From: Pseudomonas mandelii
Lineage (GTDB): Bacteria; Pseudomonadota; Gammaproteobacteria; Pseudomonadales; Pseudomonadaceae
Direction: 5' to 3'
Assembly: GCF_006438925.1 (NCBI RefSeq)
Contig: NZ_RCZA01000017.1
Coordinates: 12,832 to 76,831, forward strand
Length of the DNA: 64,000 nt
Numbering within the stretch: position 1 is the first letter of the stretch; each line of letters starts with the position of its first letter. Made by a program: the position numbers and the translations under genes. The notes beneath the pieces were generated by a model. That model worked only from the letters and a program-made list of their open reading frames with translations. It did no database searches and was not told where the DNA came from. This document shows positions 17,559-26,199 of this stretch, in pieces.

Positions 17559-19722
17559 GGTAGCGTCCTTGTGCCTTTAGGGTCAGCACACTCAGGTTCA
17601 GAGGCGCCAACACTTCATCGAGGGCCTGCATCACGCCTTTGGCCATTTCGCGGCTGCCACACACCAGCACCTGGGCACCTTTTTCAATCAGTCGGCGCAA
17701 GGCCAGGGCATCGCTGATCAGCCGGTCTTGCACGTAGCTGCGGTCCTGAACCTGAGAGAAGGCGGCGCGCAGTGCCGTGAGGCGTCGGTCCGACAAGTAT
17801 TGGTTGAGCTCCGGTTCATAGAGAAAATCCGAGGCCGGGTTGCGCCCGCCCCAATACAAGTGCATCGGGTGACGGGCCTTGTTGTTGCGGATAAAACCGG
17901 CCAGAGGACCGATGCCGGTACCGGCGCCGATCAGGATCACCGGGTGCGTGCCCGATGCCGGACGAAATTGCGGGTTGGGCTGGATAAAGGCTTCGATTTG
18001 CGCGCTGATGTCCAGGCCATGAAGGAATTCCGAGCACATGCCACCGTTGTGTTTACGCACACAGATCTCCAGCACGCCGTCCTCGGAACCGCTGGCCAGC
18101 GAGTAGAAACGCGGGATCGGGCTGCCCGGGGGCAGAATCCCGATCAGGTCGCCGGCCAGAAACTCTGGCAGCTCGCCGCAGGCTTTGAAGCGCAGTACGT
18201 GGGTCGGCGCATTCACCTGTTCGCCATAGGCAATCCGCTCTGTCAGTTGCAATTGATGCGTACGCGGCTGCTGCGGGGTGTGAACCAGCGTCAGGTCCTG
18301 CCCCAGCACTTCGCCCAACGCGAGGCCCCAGCGGGCAAACTCCTGAGAGGATTGGTGGTTGACGGTTTCCAGCTCCAGCAACGGCGAGCCACCGGCCTGC
18401 AACATCGCGTCCTGCACCTGATGGGCGTACTGACAGAACTGCGCAAACTGGCGGTCGCCCAGGCCCAGCACCGCAAAGGGCAGGCCGGGCTTGAGGCCGG
18501 TTTTGGCCATCCGCGCCAGGAACTGCGAAGCCGAGGCCGGCGCATCGCCGTCACCGTGGGTCGCGGTGAGGATGAACACCCGTTGGGCATTGCGGTAATC
18601 GCCCACCCATTCATTCATCGCCGCGCTATGCACCTGATGGCCATTCTGGTGCAAGGCGTCGTGCAAGGTTTTGGCAAAACCCCAGGTGCTGTTGTTTTCA
18701 CTGCCCACCAGAATCACGCTGTCGGCGGAGTGGGCAGGGCTGTTGTGGCGGATGTTCGGGCCAGCCTTGCGGCGGCGCCACCACAACAGGATGCCGGTCA
18801 CGCTCATCAACGGCACGCAAAGGGCGCAGAGCCCCAGCGGCAGGCCCAGCCACCAGAGGCCTTCGCCGGTGTGCAGCTGATAGATCAATTCGTAGAGGTT
18901 GTGCATCGAGTCGTGGGCTTGATAGGACAACAAGGCGCCGCTGGCCTGATCCACGTAGCCGTCGCCCTGGGCCGTGCGCAGGGAAAACACATCGCGCGGG
19001 TTGCCGGGGCTCGGGTAGACCAGCTCGCGCAGGTCGTTCAGGTCGGTGGCCTGCAAGGCTTGCAGCTTCGCCACCGGCAAGGCCGGGCCGGTGCTGACGT
19101 GGGCGGGGAAGGCGGGTTCACTCTGACTGCCGTCGGCGATAAAACCAAAGGTGGTGGCGGACATGTAGAGCCCGCTCAATGCCGACAGCAGCAGCCCGAG
19201 CAAGGCCAGTCGCCCGACTTCAGCATGCCAGCGCTGGCTGAAAGTGCCCCGCAGTGGCCGCAGCAGGTTGCGCCAGCCACCCAGGCGCCGGGCCAGCAAT
19301 AGCGCGCCGGACACCGACAGCATCAGCATGAACAGCGCGCCGACACCCGACACCCCATGGCCCGGGGTGCCAAGGAACAGCGAGCGGTGCAGGTCTTTCA
19401 CCCAGCGGGAGAACGCGGATGGCTCGTAAGGGGCGAGGCCTTGGCCGGTCAATGGGTCGACCTTTTCCGCCCCGGCCTGGCCGTTCTGGTTGTAGTAGAC
19501 GATCACCGTGCCGGACGCTGAGCGCTGGATCTGCTCCACGCCCGGAAAGTGGCTGGCAACGCGCCCGGCCAGTTGACCGACGTTGAGTTGTCCGGCAGGA
19601 GTGGACGTGCTGTACAGGCGTTCCAGCGCCGGGTCGACAGACAGGATCGCGCCGCTGATGGCCAATAACATGACCAACAGGGCGGCGATCAGGCCAGGAA
19701 GGGAATGGAACTGACGAAGCAT
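17542..19722 (-). CDS. PepSY-TM / flavodoxin / FAD-NADPH reductase fusion
   Basis: A 726-residue membrane flavoreductase. An N-terminal PepSY-TM part with about four helices (start to ~345) is followed by a flavodoxin-like FMN domain (from VILVGSENNSTWGFA, ~350-490). Then come an FAD/NADPH ferredoxin-reductase domain with RFYSLAS and GAGTGIGPLAGFIR, and a C-terminal CGSREMAKGV. It should move electrons from cytosolic NAD(P)H across the membrane to a periplasmic flavin acceptor. The start at ATG 19722 has a ggagg site; the longer frame does not. It is operonic with ApbE and the DUF2271 gene. Confidence 0.93.
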   Translation of the reverse strand: MLRQFHSLPGLIAALLVMLLAISGAILSVDPALERLYSTSTPAGQLNVGQLAGRVASHFPGVEQIQRSASGTVIVYYNQNGQAGAEKVDPLTGQGLAPYEPSAFSRWVKDLHRSLFLGTPGHGVSGVGALFMLMLSVSGALLLARRLGGWRNLLRPLRGTFSQRWHAEVGRLALLGLLLSALSGLYMSATTFGFIADGSQSEPAFPAHVSTGPALPVAKLQALQATDLNDLRELVYPSPGNPRDVFSLRTAQGDGYVDQASGALLSYQAHDSMHNLYELIYQLHTGEGLWWLGLPLGLCALCVPLMSVTGILLWWRRRKAGPNIRHNSPAHSADSVILVGSENNSTWGFAKTLHDALHQNGHQVHSAAMNEWVGDYRNAQRVFILTATHGDGDAPASASQFLARMAKTGLKPGLPFAVLGLGDRQFAQFCQYAHQVQDAMLQAGGSPLLELETVNHQSSQEFARWGLALGEVLGQDLTLVHTPQQPRTHQLQLTERIAYGEQVNAPTHVLRFKACGELPEFLAGDLIGILPPGSPIPRFYSLASGSEDGVLEICVRKHNGGMCSEFLHGLDISAQIEAFIQPNPQFRPASGTHPVILIGAGTGIGPLAGFIRNNKARHPMHLYWGGRNPASDFLYEPELNQYLSDRRLTALRAAFSQVQDRSYVQDRLISDALALRRLIEKGAQVLVCGSREMAKGVMQALDEVLAPLNLSVLTLKAQGRYREDVY

Positions 19723-19747
19723 GTTCAGCCTCCAGAGATGGCGGGTG

Positions 19748-20218
19748 CTACAGATCGTAAGTAAAGGAGTCGACGTAGGCACTGCCGGTCGCCGGCTTGC
19801 CTGCGCCCTTGGACGTCAGGGGCACGCTGACATCGGCGCGGGCGTCATGTTTGTCCTCGACGGCGCTGTCGATGCGAATCTGATACCCGGCATCAATCAG
19901 GGTGTCAGCCAGTTCGACGCTGACTTTGAGCGTGCGCCCACTGCCGACACTGGCGCCGCTAACCCCGTCAAACTCGCTCGGGTTCATCCCGCTGCCACGG
20001 GCCCAGTCGCCCAGGTGCTTGTAATATTTGGCCTTCTTGCCGGCCACCCAGAGGGTTTTCTGGTATTGGCCATTGGCGTCGGTGACGTAGATCGCCAGGT
20101 AGGCATCATTGCCGCTGTAGTCCTTGAGCTGTGTGGTCAAGGTCACTTCACGGGCCTGGGCCAGCCCCGGCAGGGCAATGGTGCCGACGAGGCAGGTTGC
20201 TGCGATGATCTTTTTCAT
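19748..20218 (-). CDS. DUF2271 periplasmic protein with ApbE flavinylation motif
   Basis: 156 residues with a Sec signal peptide (cleavage near AQA, 20-22). The body fits DUF2271 (KTLWVAGKKAKYYKHLGDW). Residues 84-90 read DGVSGAS, an exact Dxx(S/T)GA(S/T) motif, so S90 is the probable site where ApbE attaches FMN. It would be the extracytosolic electron carrier fed by the membrane flavoreductase 25 bp downstream in the same operon. Start ATG 20218 has an aaggaca site. Confidence 0.88.
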   Translation of the reverse strand: MKKIIAATCLVGTIALPGLAQAREVTLTTQLKDYSGNDAYLAIYVTDANGQYQKTLWVAGKKAKYYKHLGDWARGSGMNPSEFDGVSGASVGSGRTLKVSVELADTLIDAGYQIRIDSAVEDKHDARADVSVPLTSKGAGKPATGSAYVDSFTYDL

Positions 20219-20310
20219 GGCGGTGTCCTTTTGATCGTTAGGTCGAGAGCCTGGACCTGCTTGCTGACAGCAACCTGAAACGCAGGAAAAACTCATCGAC
20301 AGGTGAGGCG

Positions 20311-20634
20311 TCATTCGGTGAGCGGGCTGCCGAGGTAGTCCCTGGCATCGCCGTCGTCCCGGAAATGGATCTCGAGTGTGTGCAGGCGCAGCGATGCCGG
20401 TGAGTAGCTGGCTTCGATGGCATTGCCTTTGCGGTCCAACCCCTTGAGCTCGTAACAACCGTCGTCGACCTTGATGCGCTGCACGCTCCAGCCGTACTGC
20501 CGCTCGACTTGCTGACGCAAGGTTTCGCGCGGTTGCCAGTCGCTCACCGGGTCACTGCAGTCGTCATCGGCTAGGGCGTAACCGCTGAGCAGCAGGCTCA
20601 ACAGCGCGGCATTGGCAATAAAACCTGATTTCAT
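20311..20634 (-). CDS. Secreted PepSY-domain protein
   Basis: 107 residues: signal peptide ending around YALA (19-22), then a PepSY-like domain (RQQVERQYGWSVQRIKVDDGCYELKGLDRKGN). Similar small PepSY proteins accompany flavoreductase and two-component loci and may be redox partners or inhibitors. It lies 92 bp upstream of the DUF2271 gene on the same strand and is divergent from the two-component regulator, with a palindrome in between. Confidence 0.88.
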   Translation of the reverse strand: MKSGFIANAALLSLLLSGYALADDDCSDPVSDWQPRETLRQQVERQYGWSVQRIKVDDGCYELKGLDRKGNAIEASYSPASLRLHTLEIHFRDDGDARDYLGSPLTE

Positions 20635-20684
20635 GATCTGTCTCCTGCCGAGGTCGGCGTCTGTGGCATACCCTAAGGTGCATT

Positions 20685-20720
20685 CCTGACAACCAGCTGA
20701 ATCTTCAGATTCACGTCAGG
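20685..20720. promoter_or_regulatory. Nested palindrome, candidate response-regulator operator
   Basis: TGAATCT-tc-AGATTCA (20698-20713) is a perfect inverted repeat. It is enclosed by CCTGAC (20685-20690) and GTCAGG (20715-20720), which are also complementary. It sits between the divergent PepSY gene and the two-component operon and could control both. Confidence 0.55.
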
Positions 20721-20766
20721 TAAGGCGATTAAGGTGCTGCATGACAACCATCACAGGAGGTGCCAG

Positions 20767-21426
20767 ATGCGGGTTTTATTGGTCGAGGACGCACCAGGGT
20801 TGGGAGAGGCGGTGCGCGAACAGATCGCCGATGACGGCCACGCAGTCGATTGGGTGCAGCGCCTGGACCATGCGCGCAACAGCGTGCGCACCACGCCTTA
20901 CGACCTGATCCTGCTGGACCTGATGCTCCCGGACGGTCGCGGACTGGATTTTTTGCGTCAGCAACGCTCGGCAGGGGATGTGACCCCGGTGATTATCCTG
21001 ACCGCCCAGGATCAGATTTCCGATCGTATCGCTGGCCTCAACGCGGGCGCCGACGACTACCTGGTCAAACCGTTCGACCTGTTTGAACTCTCGGCCCGTG
21101 TGGCGGCGGTGGCCCGGCGTTATAGCGGCAACCCCAATCCGCAGATCAAGCTCGGTGATTTGCAGGTCGACATGAGTGCCCGTACGGTGCAGCGGGCCGG
21201 TGCGACGGTGGACCTCACGGCGCGGGAATGGGCGCTGTTCGAGGCGTTTGTGCAGCGCCCCAGCGCGCTGCTGTCCAAGTCGCAGCTAGAAGAACGGCTG
21301 TATGCCTTCGGCGCCGAAATCGAGAGCAATACCATCGAGGTCTATATCAGCCGTCTGCGTAAAAAACTCGGGCGCGACCTGATTGAAACCGTGCGCGGCA
21401 TGGGCTATCGGTTGATGTCCGCATGA
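20767..21426 (+). CDS. OmpR-family response regulator
   Basis: 219 residues. The receiver domain has acidic E7/D8, phospho-acceptor D51 (LLDLMLPDG), T79 and K101 (LVKPF). A winged-helix DNA-binding domain follows (ARTVQRAG ... ISRLRKKLG). It resembles QseB/PmrA-type regulators. ATG 20767 follows a caggagg site. It overlaps the sensor kinase gene by four bases (ATGA). It likely controls the divergent PepSY/DUF2271/flavoreductase genes. Confidence 0.95.
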   Translation: MRVLLVEDAPGLGEAVREQIADDGHAVDWVQRLDHARNSVRTTPYDLILLDLMLPDGRGLDFLRQQRSAGDVTPVIILTAQDQISDRIAGLNAGADDYLVKPFDLFELSARVAAVARRYSGNPNPQIKLGDLQVDMSARTVQRAGATVDLTAREWALFEAFVQRPSALLSKSQLEERLYAFGAEIESNTIEVYISRLRKKLGRDLIETVRGMGYRLMSA

Positions 21427-22766
21427 AGCCGTCGTCAAGCCTGCAAAAACGTCTCGGCCTGGGATTGACGTTGGGCACGACCTTACTTTGGCTGGCGGCG
21501 ACCGTCGGCGCCTGGCTGGTGGTGCAACATGAATTGAACGAGGCGTTCGACAGCGCGCTGGAAGAGACCGCGCAGCGCATCCTGCCCCTGGCCGTGCTGG
21601 AAATCAGCAACCGGGAAAACCCCAGTGAGGCACAACATGTCGCCACCCTGAAAATGCACAAGGAATACCTGACGTATCTGGTGCGCGATGCCAAGGGCGA
21701 GATCCTGATGCAGTCCCACGACGCCAACCCGAAGATCTTCAACCAACAACCGGCCGAAGGCTTTTCAACCACTAAAAAATACCGTCTGTACGGCGCCAGT
21801 GCGCTGCGTGAGACGGTGTTTATCGAAATCGCCGAACCTCTGGAACATCGCCGTGAAGCCGCGCGGGAAGCGTTGCTTGCCTTGTTGTTGCCGTTATTGG
21901 CGCTGATTCCCATCAGCCTGTTTGGCACCTGGATGTTTGTGCGCATCAGCCTGCGCAGTGTATTGGCCTATCGTCGTGCCGTGGAGGCTCGCGGCGTGGG
22001 CGATCTGTCGCCGATCCACGTGGCGCGACTGCCGGCGGAAATCGCCCCGTTGGCCGAGGCGGTCAATCATCTGCTGGAGCGCTTGCGCAAGGCCTTGGAG
22101 ACCGAGCGCAGCTTTACTGCCAACAGCGCCCATGAACTGCGCACGCCGCTGGCCGCGACCCTGGCGCAGATCCAGCGTTTGCATCACGAAGCGCCTGAAG
22201 GCCCGTTGCGGTTACGCGCGGCTAAAATCGAAACCTCGTTGCGCGAACTGACGCGGCTCTCGGAAAAACTCATGCAGCTGGCCAAGGCCGAGGGGGGAGG
22301 GCTGTTGTCCGAAACGCCCGAGGACCTCATTCCGTTGTTGGCCCATGTGGTCGATGAGTGGAACCACAACAGTGGGCACCGGATCGAGTTGCACCTGCCA
22401 ACCCAGACGAGCGTGTACTCGACGATTGATCCGGATGCTTTCGCCATCCTGTTGCGCAACCTGATCGAGAACGCGCTCAAGTATGGCGCCGCGGATCAAC
22501 CGGTCGAGGTCAGCCTTACCGACCAGGCGCTGCTGCGGGTGGTCAATGGTGGCCCGCCGGTGCCCGAGCCGGTGTTGCAGCGGCTCACCGAGCGCTTTGT
22601 GCGGGGCAACAGTGAAACCAGTGGTTCAGGGTTGGGGTTGGCGATTGCCAAAACCATTGTGCAGGGCGTCAACGCGAAAATACGGCTGGTATCGCCGGCG
22701 ACAGGTCGAACGGATGGATTCGAAGTCTGCGTCTGGTTTGCGCTCGCGTCGACGGTCGAAGGCTGA
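21423..22766 (+). CDS. Sensor histidine kinase
   Basis: 447 residues. TM helices at about 13-34 and 150-174 enclose a periplasmic sensor of about 115 residues. A HAMP-like linker is followed by the H-box (NSAHELRTPLA, H237), N-box (NLIENALKYG) and G-box (GSGLGLAIAK). It is the partner of the upstream regulator by overlap and family. The signal is unknown; the neighbouring redox genes suggest a metal or envelope-redox stimulus. Confidence 0.95.
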   Translation: MKPSSSLQKRLGLGLTLGTTLLWLAATVGAWLVVQHELNEAFDSALEETAQRILPLAVLEISNRENPSEAQHVATLKMHKEYLTYLVRDAKGEILMQSHDANPKIFNQQPAEGFSTTKKYRLYGASALRETVFIEIAEPLEHRREAAREALLALLLPLLALIPISLFGTWMFVRISLRSVLAYRRAVEARGVGDLSPIHVARLPAEIAPLAEAVNHLLERLRKALETERSFTANSAHELRTPLAATLAQIQRLHHEAPEGPLRLRAAKIETSLRELTRLSEKLMQLAKAEGGGLLSETPEDLIPLLAHVVDEWNHNSGHRIELHLPTQTSVYSTIDPDAFAILLRNLIENALKYGAADQPVEVSLTDQALLRVVNGGPPVPEPVLQRLTERFVRGNSETSGSGLGLAIAKTIVQGVNAKIRLVSPATGRTDGFEVCVWFALASTVEG

Positions 22767-22923
22767 GGGCGGTGCCAGATATTGACGTTAACTTGCTGTC
22801 CGGAGTCTCGATAAAGGGCTGGAGCGTTATGGCTACGCTTGATGTCAGCCAACATCAGACCGACAATCCTGAGTGAGCGTGTGATGCGAACCGACAGGCG
22901 TGATCGCCTGAGGAGGTTTTCAA

Positions 22924-23607
22924 ATGAGTCCCTCATCGCCCACCCTCCTGCAGGACCGGGCCGCCGCCGGTCGACGTCTGGTGGAGCCGTTACTCAAATA
23001 CGCGCATCGACCCGATGTCATCGTCCTTGCCTTGCCCCGAGGCGGTGTGCCGGTGGCCTATGAAGTGGCCACGGCCCTGGACGTTCGTCTGGACCTGATG
23101 CTGGTCCGCAAGTTGGGCGTTCCCTCTCATCAAGAGTTCGCCATGGGCGCCATCGCCAGCGGCGGCATACAAATCCTCAATGAACATGCGCTGCGGGTTC
23201 ACCCGATTGACCCGGCCACGTTCGATGACGTGGTCGCACGGGAAACCCGCGAGCTGCTACGCCGCGAGCAGATTTACCGGGGAACGCGCGCGCCTGTGCA
23301 ACTCAAGGATCAGGTGGTGATCCTGATCGACGACGGCCTGGCGACAGGCGCCTCGATGATGGCGGCGATCCACGCGGTGCGTGCGCACGCGCCGTCTCGC
23401 ATCGTCGTCGCCGTGCCGGTGGCGCCGATTGAGACCGCGGAGGCGCTGCGCAGCGAGGTGGATGAGTTGATATGCCCGCTCATTCCCGACTGGATGATGT
23501 CGATCAGCCGTTGGTACATGGACTTTACCCAGACCTCGGATGCCGAGGTCATCAAGCTGTTGCAGCGGGCCTGGCTGCGGGAGTCCAGCGCCGCTCAGCA
23601 CTGGTGA
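22924..23607 (+). CDS. Phosphoribosyltransferase-fold protein
   Basis: 227 residues. The PRPP-binding signature VVILIDDGLATGAS lies at 131-144. An N-terminal LALPRGGVPVAYEVA segment and LVRKLGVP are typical of the stand-alone PRTase-like proteins often encoded beside stress genes in pseudomonads. It probably binds a phosphoribosyl compound; the base substrate is unknown. A gaggagg site precedes ATG 22924. Confidence 0.9.
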   Translation: MSPSSPTLLQDRAAAGRRLVEPLLKYAHRPDVIVLALPRGGVPVAYEVATALDVRLDLMLVRKLGVPSHQEFAMGAIASGGIQILNEHALRVHPIDPATFDDVVARETRELLRREQIYRGTRAPVQLKDQVVILIDDGLATGASMMAAIHAVRAHAPSRIVVAVPVAPIETAEALRSEVDELICPLIPDWMMSISRWYMDFTQTSDAEVIKLLQRAWLRESSAAQHW

Positions 23608-23608
23608 C

Positions 23609-24364
23609 TCAAGAGGGATGCGACGTGTTCAGCCAGTCTTGAAACCGGGTCGCTCCGACAATGGGGCTATCGCCTGGCGTGAGGGACTTGTCATTGATCG
23701 ATGCGCCGAAGTAAGGAACCGTGTCATCCGAAACGGCTTCGCGCGGGTCCTTGGTGTGTTTCAGGTACTCACTCACGAACTCGACAATGGGTCGGCGATC
23801 CGGCCCGGCCACTTCCACGGTCTGATTGATCGGCGCTTTTTGAGCGATAGCCGTCAGTGCGGCCGCGACATCGACCGAGGCCACCGGTTGCAGGGCTGCG
23901 GACGTTAAATGGATGGTGTTGCCGTCCTCGCGACCCGAGTAAGCAATGGCACCAATGAACTCGAAGAACTGCGTGGCCCGCAAGATGGTGTAGGGAATGC
24001 CCGAGGCCTTGATGAGTTTTTCCTGGGCCATTTTGGCCCGGAAGTAACCACTGTCGAGCATCCGTTCGGTGCCCACGACGGACAGGGTGACATGGTGTTT
24101 GGTGCCGGCTACCTTCTCGGCAGCGAACAGGTTATGCCCGGCGGTCTCAAAGAAATGCAACGCCGCGTGATCCTCGAATGAGGGGGAGTTGGCCACGTCG
24201 ACCACCACGTCGGCGCCCTTGAGCGCGTCCGCCAGGCCTTCGCCGGTGATGACGTTGATGCCGGAACTCGGTGACGCTGATATGACTTCATGCCCCAGAT
24301 CCTGGAGGTTCTTGCAGACTTTGCTGCCGATCAGCCCGCTTCCTCCGATGATGACGAATTTCAT
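23609..24364 (-). CDS. NmrA-like NAD(P)-binding protein
   Basis: 251 residues of the atypical short-chain dehydrogenase type, with GGSGLIGSKV (7-16) as the dinucleotide loop and SGIPYTILRATQFFEF typical of NmrA/YtfG-like proteins. It lacks the YxxxK pair, as expected for this group. It may act as a quinone reductase or redox sensor. It is convergent with the PRTase gene, one base apart. Confidence 0.9.
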   Translation of the reverse strand: MKFVIIGGSGLIGSKVCKNLQDLGHEVISASPSSGINVITGEGLADALKGADVVVDVANSPSFEDHAALHFFETAGHNLFAAEKVAGTKHHVTLSVVGTERMLDSGYFRAKMAQEKLIKASGIPYTILRATQFFEFIGAIAYSGREDGNTIHLTSAALQPVASVDVAAALTAIAQKAPINQTVEVAGPDRRPIVEFVSEYLKHTKDPREAVSDDTVPYFGASINDKSLTPGDSPIVGATRFQDWLNTSHPS

Positions 24365-24569
24365 GGCCGGTCTCCCGATGCGGTGAGTTGGGACAATAAT
24401 TAAACACCCTGGCAGCGGCCATATCGGAAGGCCATTGGCGTGGGCCGACAGGTGGTCGGAAGTCTGAGCGGCAGGTGGAATTAACGGCGTTTGTTTGCTT
24501 TAGTCCACCTATCGCCGGTTCACGTGTGCAGCGCCTCAGCTCAAGACGGGAGCCCGACCGGAGAATCCC

Positions 24570-25139
24570 ATGAAACATCGATTCCCGACCTGCTACGTGC
24601 TGGTGGCCGCCCTTGCATTCGCCGCGTTGCCTTGCGTCCAGGCGGCCGAATACACGCAGGTCAATGAAACCGCCAGCACGATCTCCTTCACGTATAAACA
24701 GTTCTCCTCGCAGGTATACGGCACGTTCGGCAAGTTCGAGGCCACGCTTGATTTCGACACGGCGAAGCCGTCAGCAGCCCACGCCGCGCTCACCATCCAG
24801 CTCGACAGCATCGATGCCGGAAGCAGCGACGCCAACAGCGAACTGAAAAAACCAGCCTGGTTCGACACGGCAACGTATCCAGTGGCGACGTTTGTGTCGA
24901 CCGGCGTGAAAGTACTGGGCAACAACCGTTACTCGATCACCGGCAAGCTCACGCTCAGGGGGATCACGCACGTAGTGGAGGTACCGGTCCTCCTGAAGTC
25001 CGTGAATGCCATCGGGATTTTCGATGGCCAGTTAACGCTCAAGCGCAGCGACTTCAAAATCGGTGAAGGTGAATGGGCCGACGGTGTCGTCTCCGACAAG
25101 ATCAATATCCGGTTTCGGATGGTTGCGCCGCAGCGGTAA
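24570..25139 (+). CDS. YceI-family periplasmic protein
   Basis: 189 residues with a signal peptide ending at VQA (about 24-26). The lipocalin-like YceI fold is evident in ISFTYKQFSSQVYGTFGKFE, the SDANSELKKPAWFD segment and TGKLTLRGITHVVEVPV. These proteins bind polyisoprenoid-like lipids. A ggagaa site precedes ATG 24570. Nothing beyond a divergent promoter is seen in 24365-24569. Confidence 0.93.
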   Translation: MKHRFPTCYVLVAALAFAALPCVQAAEYTQVNETASTISFTYKQFSSQVYGTFGKFEATLDFDTAKPSAAHAALTIQLDSIDAGSSDANSELKKPAWFDTATYPVATFVSTGVKVLGNNRYSITGKLTLRGITHVVEVPVLLKSVNAIGIFDGQLTLKRSDFKIGEGEWADGVVSDKINIRFRMVAPQR

Positions 25140-25223
25140 CTCGGTCAGGCGCGCATGGCGTCGGTTATGATAGGCACGCCCGCGAACATACCCTTCACGT
25201 CCGCCCCGGAATCAGAGCCACGA

Positions 25224-25946
25224 ATGCCCCAGATCACCCATTTCAAAACCCCGTGCCCCGAGCACATCAATAGCCAGATCCTGCAGATGGTGGTCGATTA
25301 CCTGACCGACATCAGCATGGTCGCTATCGCGCCAAGCAACCTGTTGTACAACGTGTACCAGTACGCGATCGGCTACGAGGTTCACCTCTATCTGGAGGCG
25401 TTGAACAGGGCGAAAGGGATTGCGGTGGAGTTGCTCGTCGCGACCGACGAAGACGACCCCGAGAAGGTCGTCGGCTTCTTGCTGTACCTGCCGGTCAAGG
25501 ACGATCCCGATGCATGCGGTGTCGCGTATATGGCGGTGAGTGCCAGCCATCGACGCCAAGGTATTGCCCGGCGGATGCTGCAGGAAATGGTCGGCCGCTA
25601 CCCACATGCCGAGCTGACGTGCGCGGTGGCCAAGGTTCCGTATTTTGAGGCAATGGGGTTTCAGGTGCTGGGCGTGCGCGCTACTCAAGTGCTGATGAAC
25701 ACCCGTGACCACAGCACCGATGGCTTGATGGCCGTGCTGGACGTGGCATCGATCTACAGCTCGCTCGAGGTGCGACAGATTCATACGTACCTGCTGCAAA
25801 AACACGGCAAGCGGGCCATGCTCGATGCGGAAAAACAGCGTGACCGACACCTGGACCAGATGACGCGCAAGGCGAGTGAGTTTGTGCGGGAGCGACTCGG
25901 TGAAGGTGCGGTGCCAGTTCCTTCCCCTCGGCTGCGGTTGGTCTAG
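25224..25946 (+). CDS. GNAT-family acetyltransferase
   Basis: About 240 residues. The acetyl-CoA-binding motif A is seen in YMAVSASHRRQGIARRML (VxxxxRxxGIA pattern). A C-terminal extension of about 80 residues (VASIYSSLEVRQIHTYLL) is helical and basic. ATG 25224 is chosen since an upstream ATG at 25155 gives a non-conserved-looking leader; the choice is uncertain. The substrate is unknown. A strong terminator follows. Confidence 0.85.
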   Translation: MPQITHFKTPCPEHINSQILQMVVDYLTDISMVAIAPSNLLYNVYQYAIGYEVHLYLEALNRAKGIAVELLVATDEDDPEKVVGFLLYLPVKDDPDACGVAYMAVSASHRRQGIARRMLQEMVGRYPHAELTCAVAKVPYFEAMGFQVLGVRATQVLMNTRDHSTDGLMAVLDVASIYSSLEVRQIHTYLLQKHGKRAMLDAEKQRDRHLDQMTRKASEFVRERLGEGAVPVPSPRLRLV

Positions 25947-25963
25947 TCGCTTCGACTCAACGC

Positions 25964-26005
25964 AAAAAAAGCCCTTGGTGCGGACAACGCGCCAAGGGCT
26001 TTTTT
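25964..26005 (+). terminator. Rho-independent terminator after the GNAT gene
   Basis: Stem gcccttggtgcg / cgcgccaagggc followed by tttttt; an A-run on the left makes it usable from both strands. Confidence 0.85.
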
Positions 26006-26026
26006 GTGTCTGGATTTCGTGCAGAT

Positions 26027-26050
26027 AAAAAAAGAGCCTCAAAGCTCTTT
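26027..26050 (-). terminator. Rho-independent terminator after the P1 peptidase gene
   Basis: aaagagc / gctcttt stem with a T-run on the minus strand, downstream of the peptidase gene that ends at 26200. The remaining 26051-26199 shows no gene. Confidence 0.6.
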
Positions 26051-26199
26051 GATGGGGAGGAAGTAGAGCCCTCGAGGCTCAAGATGCGCATGAAACAAGT
26101 GGTGAGCTTGGTAGTGGTTCATTTCACTCACCACTTACGCAACGGCTTGAGCAAACAAGCGGCTGCGTAGAATTATCGTAGAAAGTTGGGGGCTGGCAC

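Noticed and set aside
17728..19302. 524-residue ORF opposite the flavoreductase gene
   Set aside because: Antisense shadow; the minus strand has full PepSY, flavodoxin and reductase motifs.
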